64,000 nt of DNA from Stappia sp. (GCA_002722295.1 PBLF01000004.1:84965-148964); one strand, 5' to 3'; shown: positions 8,709 to 18,243, counted from the stretch's first letter. The notes: generated by a model not told the origin, from the sequence alone. Made by a program: numbers and translations.

Positions 8709-8767
8709 CGCTCACCCTCGCAACGGACGTCCTGTCCGATAAAACCGTGATGCCCTGATTCTGGCGG

Positions 8768-10141
8768 TCACGCGACCGCTATGCGCGCCTCGCCCGGACC
8801 CGGAACCTCGACGCCCTCGTCGGAGTACTGGTTGAGCTTGTTGCGCAGCGTGCGGATCGAGATGCCCAGGATCCGTGCCGCATGGGTGCGGTTGCCAAGA
8901 CAGTGATCCAGCGTGTCGAGAATGAGGTCGCGCTCCACGTCGGAGACCGTGCGGCCCACGAGCGACCGGCTGACGACCTCCGCCGTCTGCGCGGCACTCG
9001 CCGCGACCCGCGCGTCCGCCGCCACCGTCTGCGCGATCGGCGAACCGTCCGGCATGCGGATGGCGTCCTCGGTGATCTCCGGCCCGCTGGCCAGAAGCAC
9101 CGCCCGGTGCATGGTGTTCTCAAGCTCGCGCACGTTGCCCGGCCACGGATTGGACGTGAGCATCCGCTTCGCGTCCTCCGAGATCGGACGCTTGCTCACC
9201 CCGTTCTCGCGCGCATAGCGCTCGACGAAATGGGTGGCGAGTTCGAGAATGTCGCCCGGCCGCTCGCGCAATGGGGGAAGCTTGAGGTTGACGACGTTCA
9301 GCCGGTACAGAAGATCCTCGCGGAAGGTGCCGGAGCGCACGCTCTCGGCCAGATCCCGGTTGGATGTGGCGATGATGCGGATGTCGACGGGAACCGGCTT
9401 GGTGCCGCCCACACGGTCGATCACGCGCTCCTGGATGGCGCGCAGGAGCTTGGCCTGCAGGCGCACGTCCATCTCGGAGATCTCGTCGAGCAGCAGCGTG
9501 CCCCCGTCGGCCTCCTCGAACTTTCCGATGCGCCGCGCGACGGCGCCGGTGAAGGCTCCCTTCTCGTGACCGAACAGCTCGGACTCCAGCAGGTGCTCGG
9601 GGATCGCGGCACAATTGATCGAGATGAACGGCTTCGAGGAGCGGTTCGAGCGCGTGTGCACGTAGCGCGAGATCACCTCCTTGCCCGAGCCGCTCTCGCC
9701 GGTGACGAGGATCGAGGCATCGGACCCCGCCACCTGCTCGGCGAGCCGCACCACGGCCGCCATGGAGGTGTCGCGGTAGATCAGGTTGCTCTGGTCGCGC
9801 GCAACCGCGGCCAGAACCGCCGCGATAAGCTCGGGGTCCGGCGGCAGCGGAATGTATTCCTTGGCACCGGCCCGGATCGCCTTGACGGCGGCACCCGCGT
9901 CGGTCTTGACGCCACAGGCGACGATCGGCAGGTGAATGCGCTCCGCCTCGAGCCGGACGATCAGGTCGGCGATGTCCAGGCCGACGTCCACCATGACGAG
10001 ATCCGCGCCGCGCCCGGAGCGCAGCACCTTGAGTGCCTCCTCCACGGTCGAGGCATGTGTCACCGAGGCACCACGATCCATGGCGATCTTGGATGCCGTG
10101 ATGAGTTGGCCCTCAAGGGTGCCGACGATCAAAAGTCGCAT
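8768..10141 (-). CDS. flbD: FlbD-type sigma-54 activator of flagellar genes
   Basis: A 457-residue NtrC-family activator. An N-terminal receiver-like domain (1-115) has Asp52 at the phospho-acceptor place (DLVMVDVGL) and Lys94, but lacks the acidic pair near residue 8 (LLIVGTLEGQL), as in Caulobacter FlbD. The AAA+ domain has Walker A GESGSGKE at 148-155 and the sigma-54 contact loop GAFTGA at 195-200. The C-terminus has a Fis-type helix-turn-helix (THAARILGISIRTLRNKL). By family it activates late flagellar promoters with sigma-54; the fliK promoter at 18244-18258 is a likely target. It sits 17 bases after fliN, with AAGGA before the ATG. Confidence 0.95.
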   Translation of the reverse strand: MRLLIVGTLEGQLITASKIAMDRGASVTHASTVEEALKVLRSGRGADLVMVDVGLDIADLIVRLEAERIHLPIVACGVKTDAGAAVKAIRAGAKEYIPLPPDPELIAAVLAAVARDQSNLIYRDTSMAAVVRLAEQVAGSDASILVTGESGSGKEVISRYVHTRSNRSSKPFISINCAAIPEHLLESELFGHEKGAFTGAVARRIGKFEEADGGTLLLDEISEMDVRLQAKLLRAIQERVIDRVGGTKPVPVDIRIIATSNRDLAESVRSGTFREDLLYRLNVVNLKLPPLRERPGDILELATHFVERYARENGVSKRPISEDAKRMLTSNPWPGNVRELENTMHRAVLLASGPEITEDAIRMPDGSPIAQTVAADARVAASAAQTAEVVSRSLVGRTVSDVERDLILDTLDHCLGNRTHAARILGISIRTLRNKLNQYSDEGVEVPGPGEARIAVA

Positions 10142-10158
10142 GAGACTGTCCTTTCCCG

Positions 10159-10506
10159 TCAGCGATCGGACTTGATGATTTCGGTCATGGTGACGCCGAG
10201 CTTGTCCTCCACCAGGACGACCTCGCCACGCGCCACCAGGCGATCATTGACGTAGATGTCGATGGCCTCGCCGACCTTGCGGTCGAGCTTCAGCAGGGTG
10301 CCCGGCGCAAGCCGCAGCAGCTCGGAAACATGCATCCGCGAATGGCCGAGCACTGCCGAGATCTGGACCGGAACGTCGAAGACCGCCTCCAGGTCGGCCG
10401 CCGTGCGCGGCTGGCCCTGGTCGCGATCGCCAAGGGTCTCCATCTCTCCCCCGGCCTGAGCCGCCGCGGCCTCAGCCTCGGCTCCGAAGTCGTTGATGTC
10501 GCTCAT
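10159..10506 (-). CDS. fliN: Flagellar motor switch protein FliN
   Basis: A 115-residue C-ring component. The SpoA/FliN domain occupies residues 35-110: LEAVFDVPVQISAVLG, then RMHVSELLRLAPGTLLKLDR, VNDRLVARGEVVLVEDKLGV and TEIIKSD. The N-terminal 30 residues are acidic and alanine-rich. The start is the ATG at 10506, which overlaps the fliH stop by four bases (ATGA). A longer in-frame reading only runs back into fliH. FliN works with FliG (encoded here) and FliM (not in the window) to set rotation direction. Confidence 0.95.
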   Translation of the reverse strand: MSDINDFGAEAEAAAAQAGGEMETLGDRDQGQPRTAADLEAVFDVPVQISAVLGHSRMHVSELLRLAPGTLLKLDRKVGEAIDIYVNDRLVARGEVVLVEDKLGVTMTEIIKSDR

Positions 10507-11231
10507 TGTGCTTCCCGCTCCTCGGCGGCTTCCGTGATGGTCGTGCGCCCTTCGGCCTTGCCGGTGCGGCGGGCCTCGAAGTAACGCCTTGCGGCCTGGT
10601 CGACCTGCTTCTCGATCGCCTTGCGATCCCTGACGATGCCGCCGTCCGCCCATTCGATCCGGCAGTCACCGGCGGCGATATCGGCCTCGCCGAGAAACAC
10701 GAGACGTCCCTCGAAGCCCTTTTCGGCGACGATCGGATCGACGCGCTCCTTCAGGGCTTCCACGTCGCTCTCCCGCACGCGAATGACCACATGCGGGGCC
10801 TTGCGAAGCGGACCGAGGCATTCGGCGATGAGCGCCACCACCTCGCCCAGCGGCTCGCGCGCCACCAGATGCGCGCACAGCCGCCGCGCGACGAGGAACG
10901 ACAGCGCGACCGCGTCCTTCTCCACCCGCGCCTGTTCGGTATCGAGGCGCTCGACCAGAAGGGCAACTTCCTCGGCCAGACGTGCGGCCTCCGCCGCCAG
11001 CCGCTGCTCCTCGCTCTGCTCGCGCTCTCCGACGGCCTCGGCCCGACCGCGCGCATAGGCGGCCTGTTCCGCCGCCGCCACGAGAGCCTCGTGGTCGGCA
11101 ACCGGCATCATCGGGATCTCGGGTTCGCCCGCGTCCTCGCTCTCGGGCTCGGGGAGCTCGATCTCGGAGAAGGTGCGGTCGAACAGGAACCGGTTGACCT
11201 TCATTTCAGTGCTCGCAAGTCGTGTCGCCAT
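10503..11231 (-). CDS. fliH: Flagellar assembly protein FliH (FlbE-like)
   Basis: A 242-residue cytoplasmic protein placed between fliG and fliN, the position of flbE/fliH in Caulobacter. The N-terminus has the FLFDRTF segment seen in alphaproteobacterial FliH. Residues 55-120 are a charged, alanine-rich helical region (EREQSEEQRLAAEAARLAEE) expected to form a coiled coil. The C-terminal domain resembles the FliH/V-ATPase E-subunit part (VVIRVRESDVEALKERV, WADGGIVRDR). FliH holds the FliI ATPase at the export gate. An alternative start is the ATG at 11204 (MKVNRFLF). Identity rests partly on gene order. Confidence 0.85.
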   Translation of the reverse strand: MATRLASTEMKVNRFLFDRTFSEIELPEPESEDAGEPEIPMMPVADHEALVAAAEQAAYARGRAEAVGEREQSEEQRLAAEAARLAEEVALLVERLDTEQARVEKDAVALSFLVARRLCAHLVAREPLGEVVALIAECLGPLRKAPHVVIRVRESDVEALKERVDPIVAEKGFEGRLVFLGEADIAAGDCRIEWADGGIVRDRKAIEKQVDQAARRYFEARRTGKAEGRTTITEAAEEREAQ

Positions 11232-11246
11232 TCCCGGTCACACCGC

Positions 11247-12311
11247 TCAATAGATGATTTCGTCGTCGCCCTTGCTCTTCGAGAGCATGAGCTCGCCCTT
11301 GGCAGCCAGGTCCTTCGCGGCGGCAACCATGCCCGACTGGGCCTCGTCCACGTCACGCAGGCGGATCGGCCCGAGCGCTTCCATGTCGTCCTGCAGCATC
11401 TTGGCCGCGCGGCTCGACATGTTGCCGAAGAAGAACTCGCGAACCGATTCCGACGCGCCCTTGAGCGCGATGGCCAGCCGATCCTTCTCCACGTGGCGCA
11501 GGAGCGTCTGGCAGGAGGCCGCGTCCAGCTTCATCAGGTCGTCGAAGGTGAACATCAGCGTCTTGATGCGCTCGGCGGAGTCGCGGTTCTCCTCCTCCAG
11601 CGCGGCGAGGAAGCGGGCCTCCGTCTGCCGGTCGAAGTTGTTGAAGATGTCCGCCATCATCTCGTGGCTGTCGCGACGCTGGGTGTTGGTCAGGTTCGAC
11701 ATGAACTCGACCCGCAGCGTCTGCTCGACCTTCTCCAGAACCTCCTTCTGGATCGCTTCCATCTTGAGCATCCGCGAGATGACCTCGAGGGCGAGTTCCT
11801 CGGGCAGGATGCCCAGGACCTTCGCCGCGTGCTCGGAATCGATCTTCGACAGGACCACGGCCACCGTCTGCGGGTACTCGTTCTTCAGGTAGTTGGCGAG
11901 AACGTTCTCCTGCACGTTGGAGAGCTTCTCCCACATGTTCCGGCCCGCCGGTCCGCGGATCTCCTCCATGATGACGGAGACCCGGTCATGCGGCAGGAAG
12001 CTCGACAGCAACCGCTCGGTCACGTCCACGTTGCCCGTCAGCGAACCGCGCGAGGAGATCTTCTTCACGAAGTCGACGAAGAGCTCCTCGAGCATGTTCG
12101 GCGTCACCGGGCCGAGACGCGACATGGCGGAGGAAACCTCGCGGACCTCCATCTCGTCGAGCTGCTCCCAGATCTTGCGACCGTGCTTCTCGCCGAGGGC
12201 GAGCAGGAGAACCGCCACGCGCTCGACGCCCTTGAGCTCCCGCTCGGCACCGCCCGCAGCGATCGTCAACTGGCCCTTGTTCGAGGCCTCGATGCTGTTT
12301 GCGATGCTCAT
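11247..12311 (-). CDS. fliG: Flagellar motor switch protein FliG
   Basis: A 354-residue rotor protein. The N-terminal domain ([25 protein letters not shown]) binds FliF. The middle domain contains [27 protein letters not shown]. The C-terminal domain holds the charged helix that meets the stator ([21 protein letters not shown], then [21 protein letters not shown]). The chosen ATG at 12311 overlaps the fliF stop as ATGA; a start 18 bases upstream is also open. Length is slightly above the usual 330-350 residues because of N- and C-terminal tails. Confidence 0.96.
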   Translation of the reverse strand: MSIANSIEASNKGQLTIAAGGAERELKGVERVAVLLLALGEKHGRKIWEQLDEMEVREVSSAMSRLGPVTPNMLEELFVDFVKKISSRGSLTGNVDVTERLLSSFLPHDRVSVIMEEIRGPAGRNMWEKLSNVQENVLANYLKNEYPQTVAVVLSKIDSEHAAKVLGILPEELALEVISRMLKMEAIQKEVLEKVEQTLRVEFMSNLTNTQRRDSHEMMADIFNNFDRQTEARFLAALEEENRDSAERIKTLMFTFDDLMKLDAASCQTLLRHVEKDRLAIALKGASESVREFFFGNMSSRAAKMLQDDMEALGPIRLRDVDEAQSGMVAAAKDLAAKGELMLSKSKGDDEIIY

Positions 12312-13969
12312 GCCGCCTCGTTCATCCACCCGCGAATGATGCCCACGGCCTCATTCGGATACTCGTTGATCAGGTCGCCGACCTTGGCGATGGTCGCGAC
12401 CTGGACCGCGCCGGCCGCCTGGGCCTCTTCCAGCCACTCGATGCGCGGCTCGCCGTCCTCGCCGATTTCGATGCCGCCGCTGCCGCCCGTGCCCAGCGCA
12501 CCGCCGGACTGGTCGGTCAACGCCCCGCCACCCTCGGCGACCATGCCGTCGGGACCGGCCAGAGCGGGCTGGGCCGGCTCGTCGACGGTCAGGATGCGCT
12601 TGACCAGCGGACGCACCGCGAAGAGAGCGAGAAGCACCGCGATCAGGAACAGCACGCCGAGTTCGATCAGGCGCATCATGTCGGCCCGGGTGAAGTCGAA
12701 CATGCCGCTCACGTCGTCCGCGAGAACCTGGGTGGGAGCCTGGGCGAACCGCAGGTTGACCACCTCGACCGTGTCGCCGCGCGCCTCGTCGAAGCCGACC
12801 GCCGAGCGAACCAGCGCGGCGATGCGGGTCAGTTCTTCCTCGGTGCGCGGCGCATAGGCCATGTCGCCATTGGCATCCGGGGCATAGGTTCCATCGACCA
12901 GGACGGCGACGGAGAGCTTCTTGATGCCGCCGGCCTCGACCACCTCGGTCTTCACCGATTTGGAGATCTCGTAGTTGACGATCTCCTCGCTCTGGTTGGC
13001 GATGTCGCGCTCGTTGGCGTTGTCGCCCTGCTGCTGCTGCCCCGCCGCGGGAACCTGGTTGGCGTTGGTGACCTGACCCTGACGGCTGAGCGAGGACGAG
13101 TTTTCCTCCCGCGTCTGGGTCGAGCGCACCACCTGACCTTCGGGATCGAAGGTCTCCTGGGTCTCCGTGACGCGGTTGTGATCGAGCTCGAGCGCGACAC
13201 GGACACGGGCCCGGCCGACACCGACCACCGAGTTCAGGATCTCCTCGACCTGGGCGCGCAGGCGGCCTTCCATGGACTGGCTGCGCTCCTGCAGGGAGGA
13301 GGCCAGGAACTCGGCGCCTTCCTCGCCCGCGCCGGAGGCGAGCAGGCGGCCGGTCTCGTCGACGATCGAGACGAAATGCGGCTGCAGACCCTCGACGGCG
13401 GTCGCGACGATGTGCTGGATCGCACGGATCTGGCCGGGATCGAGCGCGCCACGCACGGACAGCACGATGGAAGCGGACGGCGGGGTCTGGTCGCGCTGGA
13501 AGAGCTTGCGCTCCGGCAGCACCAGGTGCACGCGCGCCGACTGGATCTTGTTGATGGCGCGAATCGTGCGCGCCAGCTCGCCCTCGAGCGCGCGGGTGCG
13601 GTTGATGTTCTGAACGAAGCTGGTGGAGCCGAGCGTGTCGGCCTTGTCGAAGATCTCGTAACCGACCGACCCGCCAAGCGGCAGGCCCTGCTCCGCAAGA
13701 CGCATCCGCGTACGGAAAACGTCATCCTGGGGCACGAGGATCGTCGAGCCGTCGTTGCGCAACTCGAAGGGAACCGCGAGGCTCTCGAGCTGGGAGACGA
13801 TCGCCGAGGAATCCTCGAACGTCAGGTCGCTGTAGAGGGGGGTCATCTGCGGCGCGGTGACACGCAGCATCAGGAAGGCGAACGCACCCACCAGGATCGC
13901 CGCCACCGCACCCATGGCGGCGAGGCGAGCAGGTCCGATTGCCTTGACGAAATCCGCGATACCGTTCAC
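12308..13969 (-). CDS. fliF: Flagellar MS-ring protein FliF
   Basis: A 553-residue inner-membrane ring protein. There are two membrane spans: residues about 15-36 ([20 protein letters not shown]) and about 442-462 ([19 protein letters not shown]). The periplasmic part has the YscJ/FliF ring-building motif region ([26 protein letters not shown]) and the extended FliF domain. The cytoplasmic tail ([15 protein letters not shown] to the end) binds FliG. Translation starts at GTG. It is the first gene of the fliF-G-H-N-flbD-flhA run, preceded by clustered CtrA-like half-sites. Confidence 0.96.
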   Translation of the reverse strand: MNGIADFVKAIGPARLAAMGAVAAILVGAFAFLMLRVTAPQMTPLYSDLTFEDSSAIVSQLESLAVPFELRNDGSTILVPQDDVFRTRMRLAEQGLPLGGSVGYEIFDKADTLGSTSFVQNINRTRALEGELARTIRAINKIQSARVHLVLPERKLFQRDQTPPSASIVLSVRGALDPGQIRAIQHIVATAVEGLQPHFVSIVDETGRLLASGAGEEGAEFLASSLQERSQSMEGRLRAQVEEILNSVVGVGRARVRVALELDHNRVTETQETFDPEGQVVRSTQTREENSSSLSRQGQVTNANQVPAAGQQQQGDNANERDIANQSEEIVNYEISKSVKTEVVEAGGIKKLSVAVLVDGTYAPDANGDMAYAPRTEEELTRIAALVRSAVGFDEARGDTVEVVNLRFAQAPTQVLADDVSGMFDFTRADMMRLIELGVLFLIAVLLALFAVRPLVKRILTVDEPAQPALAGPDGMVAEGGGALTDQSGGALGTGGSGGIEIGEDGEPRIEWLEEAQAAGAVQVATIAKVGDLINEYPNEAVGIIRGWMNEAA

Positions 13970-14090
13970 GTGCCACCCATCCGCTGAAACCGAGGTGTCG
14001 GGTCAGACCGGACCATCCGGAAAGGCTGGGGATTGGGGATGGTGATCGCCTCCCCGGATGGCCGGTAGGCAAAACTTGCCGCGCAGATGG

Positions 14091-14115
14091 TAAACGAGTG
14101 GTTAACGCGTCTTAA
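14091..14115 (-). promoter_or_regulatory. CtrA-box-like cluster upstream of fliF
   Basis: On the minus strand TTAA-CCACTCG-TTTA (14105-14091) matches TTAA-N7-TTAA at 7 of 8 positions. A third TTAA at 14112-14115 lies six bases further upstream. CtrA is known to drive fliF-type class II flagellar operons in Caulobacter; binding here is inferred from sequence alone. Distance to the fliF GTG is about 120 bases. Confidence 0.5.
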
Positions 14116-14314
14116 CAAACCCGGAAACCGGCTGATTTCCGCCATTCTCGATTGGCGATTTGCGACCTCGCCCCGGCAATTTCGACCATACCCGTTAACG
14201 CTTCGCTTACCATGCCGCGACTCAGCGCGGCATTCAGCCTACAGCCACCGACCGGCAGGCCGTTTCAGGCGGCGCAAGGCTCACGACACGATGATCGGGA
14301 GGGCGCACGAACGA

Positions 14315-14343
14315 AAACGGCCGGCGTCCGACGCCGGCCGTTT
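14315..14343 (-). terminator. Strong terminator after sciP
   Basis: AAACGGCCGGCGTC pairs with GACGCCGGCCGTTT around a very tight loop, followed on the minus strand by a T-rich run. It lies 54 bases past the sciP stop, so sciP is probably a separate transcript. Confidence 0.75.
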
Positions 14344-14396
14344 CGAGACGGAATCAAGGGATCAGGTCAACTGCCCGCCGGAGCGGCGAGGCAAGA

Positions 14397-14672
14397 TCAG
14401 TTCCGGTACTGCTGTACGCGGGTCGCCCTCAGACCGGCCAGCCCGTGCCGGTCGATGGAACTCTGCCAGGACAGGAACTCTTCCACCGTCAGCGTATACC
14501 GCTTGCAGGCCTCGTCCAGGGACAGAAGCCCCCCTCGGACGGCGGCCACCACTTCCGCCTTCCGGCGGATGACCCATCTGCGGGTCGAGGCGGGAGGAAG
14601 ATCGGCAATCGTAAGCGGAGACCCATCGGGTCCGATCACATATTTGACACGCGCACTTGCTCGGTCGGTCAT
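14397..14672 (-). CDS. sciP: SciP-type CtrA inhibitory protein (DUF1153)
   Basis: A 91-residue DNA-binding protein. The sequence KYVIGPDGSPLTIADLPP, then RRWVIRRKAEVVAAVRGG, LLSLDEACKRYTLTVEEFLSW is the DUF1153/SciP signature with its helix-turn-helix in the second half. In Caulobacter SciP accumulates in swarmer cells and blocks activation by CtrA. Here it sits between flgD and the fliF operon, which both carry or adjoin CtrA-type or late flagellar promoters. Length matches the family. It has its own promoter region with a CtrA-like site and its own terminator, so it is probably monocistronic and itself CtrA-controlled. Confidence 0.95.
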   Translation of the reverse strand: MTDRASARVKYVIGPDGSPLTIADLPPASTRRWVIRRKAEVVAAVRGGLLSLDEACKRYTLTVEEFLSWQSSIDRHGLAGLRATRVQQYRN

Positions 14673-14726
14673 TGTACACTCACACTCAACATGACCACGT
14701 TGAGGTTGAATGTAGCCCTTCAGCTT

Positions 14727-14741
14727 TAAAAATTGACTAAA
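14727..14741 (-). promoter_or_regulatory. CtrA-box-like site upstream of sciP
   Basis: On the minus strand TTAG-TCAATTT-TTAA matches TTAA-N7-TTAA at 7 of 8 positions, 55-69 bases before the sciP ATG, in an AT-rich stretch. In Caulobacter sciP transcription depends on CtrA, which fits. Not proven here. The rest of the 305-base gap (14673-14977) shows no gene. Confidence 0.45.
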
Positions 14742-14977
14742 CGCGAGGCAAGAATTCAGTAATAATTTGAACGACTCAGCGACACCCTAGAATCCGCCGT
14801 TTTGTGCCGGGTAAATGCCTTGCGAGCACTGGCTCCGACACCTCTCCTTGCAAAATGAAACAACCGCGAACGCCTCGGGCGTCACGCGGCCTCAAAACAA
14901 ACCTGAAAGAGAAGAAGACTGGCAGGCCGGGCAGACCGGACTACAGCGGACTTTCCGCCGGATTCGCGGCTACGTCA

Positions 14978-15643
14978 TCAGAGCCTGTTGACCGAAATGA
15001 CGTTGCTCGCCGGAATGCTGATTGGTCCAATCTTCAGGACCGGCCCACCCGACGAGAAATCCAGCCCCGTGACTTCGCCGGTCGTTTCCGTGGGCACGGC
15101 CACGGCAGGATTTCCCTTGTCATCGAGGCGTGCGATGGACACCGAATAGGTCCCCGCCGGGGCCAGGGAACCTGCCGTCGTGCGGCCATCCCATGCATAG
15201 CTGTGGCGCCCCTGCGAAAGATCGATCTCCCCGGCATAGACCTTCGCGCCGAGCGAGTTGCGGATCTCGACCTTTGCCTTGCCGCTGTCGGGTGAATTGT
15301 AGGTCCATTCGGCGCCGTTGCCGCTGTTTTCCGCCGTATCGCCATACGCCACGATCTTGGTTCCAATATAGCTCACGTAGCTCGAGGCGGTGGACGCGGC
15401 CATCACTTTCAAAACATCGGAAAGCTGATCGTTCGTCTTGATCTGCTGTTCAACGGAGGAATACTGAACGAGCTGGTCGGTGTACTGGGACGCGTCCATC
15501 GGCTCGAGCGGATCCTGGTTCTTGATCTGCGTCGTCAGGATGGACAGGAACAGCTCGTAGTTGTTCGACAGGCCCGTCAGCGTGGACGGCGTGTCGACTC
15601 CGGTGGTGCCCCCGGCAGATCCGACTCCGCTTGTCGTCACCAT
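14978..15643 (-). CDS. flgD: Flagellar hook assembly (hook cap) protein FlgD
   Basis: A 221-residue hook-cap protein needed to polymerise FlgE. The N-terminal FlgD domain is clear: NYELFLSILTTQIKNQDPLEPMD followed by TDQLVQYSSVEQQIKTNDQL. The C-terminal part is the FlgD Ig-like/tudor region with WDGRTTAGSLAPAGTYSVSI. The start at 15643 (MVTTSGVGS) is preferred because GAGGGA lies at a suitable distance; an upstream in-frame start adds 11 residues. It follows fliK by 71 bases that contain a small stem-loop. Confidence 0.95.
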   Translation of the reverse strand: MVTTSGVGSAGGTTGVDTPSTLTGLSNNYELFLSILTTQIKNQDPLEPMDASQYTDQLVQYSSVEQQIKTNDQLSDVLKVMAASTASSYVSYIGTKIVAYGDTAENSGNGAEWTYNSPDSGKAKVEIRNSLGAKVYAGEIDLSQGRHSYAWDGRTTAGSLAPAGTYSVSIARLDDKGNPAVAVPTETTGEVTGLDFSSGGPVLKIGPISIPASNVISVNRL

Positions 15644-15680
15644 GTCACTCGTCCCTCGGTTTCCGTTTGCCCGCATCCCG

Positions 15681-15699
15681 GGCCGGTATCACACCGGCC
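15681..15699 (-). other. Intercistronic stem-loop between fliK and flgD
   Basis: GGCCGGT and ACCGGCC form a 7-bp stem with a 5-base loop and no T tract. It may tune the fliK:flgD mRNA ratio, but this is only inferred. Confidence 0.4.
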
Positions 15700-15714
15700 G
15701 GGAGCGGCCTCTCG

Positions 15715-18180
15715 TCAGATATGAATGTCGAGCGAGCCCGTCGAGCCCGCCACCTGAACCCGTGAAAAGGAGACGGCCTCGCGGTCGGCCTCTCCCGCCT
15801 CGCCGCCATGCGCCGGCCCGCCGGACGTACCGTTGTTACCATCCTGTCCGGAACCGTCGGCCATTCCCTGCTGCTGGGCGAAACTGCCGCCCCCCTGATC
15901 CCTCAGCGACAGTTCGACCGATCCCGGATCGAGCTTCAGGCCGGCGGCATCGAGCGCCCGCTCAAGTCCGCGCTGGTCGCGCATGAACATGTCCAGCGTT
16001 TCGCTACGATCCACGGTGAGATGAGCCTTCACCTTGCCGTCCTTGGAGAACTTCAGCTCCACATCGACGCGCCCAAGTTCGGGCGGATCCATCCGGATCT
16101 GGAAGCGCGTCTGCCCCTTTCCGGCGAAGCGCGCCACTTCGGCCGCCAGGTGGCCGGTTGCCAGCGCCGCCATGTGCGGCGCCGGGTTCTGACCGCCACG
16201 TGCCGCCTGCGACAGCTGCGCGTGGGCCTGGGCGAGAGCATCGCCACGCCCACCACCCTCAAGCGCCGACGTTCCACTCAAAAGCGCCGGATCGTCGCTC
16301 AGCGAGACATCGCCGGAGGCTTCCGCCATCGCGGCCGCGAAGGCCATGGCCGGAGCACTCACGCCGCTGCGGGTCGGCTGTGCCGCCTCGGGCCGGGCAC
16401 CTGCCGAAGCCGACGCGCCATCCGCCGAACGACCGGCGGAGATGTTGTCCTTCGCCGTTGCGCCATCCGCGCCGGACCCGTCATACCCGTAGAGAAGATC
16501 GCGAGCCTCAGCGGCGGCTGCCCCCTCGCCCGCAATCGTTCCGCTGCCGGCGGGTGTGCCGGAAAGGGAGAATTGCGCGGCGCGCTGCACCTGCGGCTGC
16601 GATGCGGTGCGCGCGTCGACCGCGGCGGCATCGGCACGCACGGTATCGCGAGACTTCATCCCGGCGCCGTCGTCGCTTGCGACATCATCCGCGCCCATGG
16701 ACACGGTGCCCGTCTCACTCGTCTCGCCAGTGAGGCTGTCGGCGGCCGGGGCATTCACCCGCTTCACCGCTACACTCGCGTTCACCTGCGCCTCGGGCGT
16801 CCCCGCCGAGACCGCCCGCACGGCCTCCTGTGTGCGGGGGCTGCCGGCGGCTTCCGCTTTCACGGCCTCGCCAGTGGCACGGTCGCCATCGGGCATCCCC
16901 TCACGAACCGTGGCGGCCATTGCGTCTCCAGATGCGTCACCCTGCGCGGGGGCCGCGAGGCCGGACGCGATCGCCGAGGCTGTGGACGTGCCGGAGCCAG
17001 CAGGGACGGACGCGGCACGCGTTCCGGAACTGGACGGCGTGCGGCTTGAAGCCTTCGCTCCCGCTGCCCCGACGGCGGACAAAGCTCCCTCCGCCCGGGT
17101 ATCGCCCGCTCCACCCGTCGCGACGTCTGCCATCGCGGCGCCGGCCACCCCGCCACGCTCCCGCGTCCCGGAAGCGATCTGGCTTGCAGCAACCTGATTG
17201 CCGGATGCCTGCTCCGTCGCCGGGGTGCCCGTCACGGCAGGCGTTTCGGGAATCCGGGCGTTGACGCTTCTGGCGCGTGCGGCGGCTTCGCTTTCACCGG
17301 CAAGCGAGCCACCGTCCCGGGCCATTCCAGCACCTGTCTGCGCGGGGGCCTGTCGAGTGCCGCCCTCGGTCATCGCGGACGGAAGGGCCCCTTTCACGTC
17401 GCCATTCAATCCGGTCCCGGAGGAGATCGCCGCAGACGGAGACTGCGCCCCGCGTGCCGCCGTGGCGTTTGTCGATTGGGCCTCGCCATCGAGCGAGGCT
17501 CCCCAGATTTCGCTCATGCGCGCATTGGCGGCGACATCACCGGAGACATTTGCTGTCGGGGCCGCCTGCCCGCCGGTCTGACCACCGGCCGTCGGTGCGG
17601 CGCTCCCGGCCGACTGTTCCGCGTCGGCAGCGGACATCGACGGCATACCTGCAACCGCGCCCGATGCGTCCGAAGGCACCGTCCCGCTTCCGCCCGCCAC
17701 GGGCATTCCGCCATCCGGTGTCAGGGGGGCAGTGGATGCGCCCGAAGGTGAAACGGTCGCGGAGCCGGAGGCCACATCGTTGAAGCCGGCGAAATTCCAA
17801 ACGGTCGCACGGGGCGCCTCGACAGCCGCGGCCCCGGCAAGGCCCGAGGCAGCAGCCTGTCCGGCGACGTCCGCCGCCTCCGGTGTCCTGGGGCCGGTCC
17901 CTTCGAGCGCCGCAAGGTCCCCACCAGGGATGGAGCCGCCCCGGGAGCGCCCGCCCGCCTGCGCCTGCTGGGAAACGGCGGTAGCTCCTGCCACCGCGCT
18001 GTTTCCAGCCGCGACCTCCGGCCCGAACGTGCCGGCAAGCACATCGGCGAACATTGACGGAACCGCCTGTCCGGAACCTCCAGCGTTCCCCGCACCGGCG
18101 ACGGCGCGCGCGGCGGCGGAAGCTGTGGGCACGGATCCCGGAACGGGTTGCGACACTGTCTGGGCGATGGTCACGCGCAT
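15715..18180 (-). CDS. fliK: Flagellar hook-length control protein FliK
   Basis: An 821-residue secreted ruler protein. The first 600 or so residues are low-complexity (Ala, Gly, Ser, Thr, Pro). The conserved C-terminal Flg_hook domain lies near residues 670-760: FQIRMDPPELGRVDVELKF, then VKAHLTVDRSETLDMFMRDQ and LERALDAAGLKLDPGSVELSL. This domain switches export specificity in the FliK family. Two starts are possible: ATG 18225 and ATG 18180 (MRVTIAQTV). The sigma-54 promoter match at 18244-18258 would put the transcript start near 18232, only about 7 bases before 18225, so I prefer 18180, where AAGGA lies close to the ATG. flgD follows. Confidence 0.88.
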   Translation of the reverse strand: MRVTIAQTVSQPVPGSVPTASAAARAVAGAGNAGGSGQAVPSMFADVLAGTFGPEVAAGNSAVAGATAVSQQAQAGGRSRGGSIPGGDLAALEGTGPRTPEAADVAGQAAASGLAGAAAVEAPRATVWNFAGFNDVASGSATVSPSGASTAPLTPDGGMPVAGGSGTVPSDASGAVAGMPSMSAADAEQSAGSAAPTAGGQTGGQAAPTANVSGDVAANARMSEIWGASLDGEAQSTNATAARGAQSPSAAISSGTGLNGDVKGALPSAMTEGGTRQAPAQTGAGMARDGGSLAGESEAAARARSVNARIPETPAVTGTPATEQASGNQVAASQIASGTRERGGVAGAAMADVATGGAGDTRAEGALSAVGAAGAKASSRTPSSSGTRAASVPAGSGTSTASAIASGLAAPAQGDASGDAMAATVREGMPDGDRATGEAVKAEAAGSPRTQEAVRAVSAGTPEAQVNASVAVKRVNAPAADSLTGETSETGTVSMGADDVASDDGAGMKSRDTVRADAAAVDARTASQPQVQRAAQFSLSGTPAGSGTIAGEGAAAAEARDLLYGYDGSGADGATAKDNISAGRSADGASASAGARPEAAQPTRSGVSAPAMAFAAAMAEASGDVSLSDDPALLSGTSALEGGGRGDALAQAHAQLSQAARGGQNPAPHMAALATGHLAAEVARFAGKGQTRFQIRMDPPELGRVDVELKFSKDGKVKAHLTVDRSETLDMFMRDQRGLERALDAAGLKLDPGSVELSLRDQGGGSFAQQQGMADGSGQDGNNGTSGGPAHGGEAGEADREAVSFSRVQVAGSTGSLDIHI

Positions 18181-18243
18181 CTTCCTTGCATCATCCGGCG
18201 TCCGTCTGTCCAACGGCGCACGCATGGTCTCGCTCTGGGGATA

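Larger units (their letters stand above)
13970..14396. other. Regulatory region between fliF and sciP
   Basis: 427 bases without a gene. They hold the fliF promoter region with clustered TTAA half-sites (14091-14115), another GTTAAC at 14194-14199 followed eight bases later by TTAC, and the sciP terminator (14315-14343). Confidence 0.6.

Noticed and set aside
6534-8750. A 738-codon open frame on the plus strand
   Set aside because: It is the antisense of flhA. In this high-GC sequence the opposite strand of real genes stays open; its translation is rich in Arg, His and Asp and has no domain.
10506-12857. A 783-codon open frame on the plus strand
   Set aside because: Antisense to fliH, fliG and part of fliF, all clearly recognised on the minus strand.
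14194-14210. GTTAAC...TTAC as a further CtrA site
   Set aside because: The spacer is eight bases rather than seven; mentioned only as part of the gap description.
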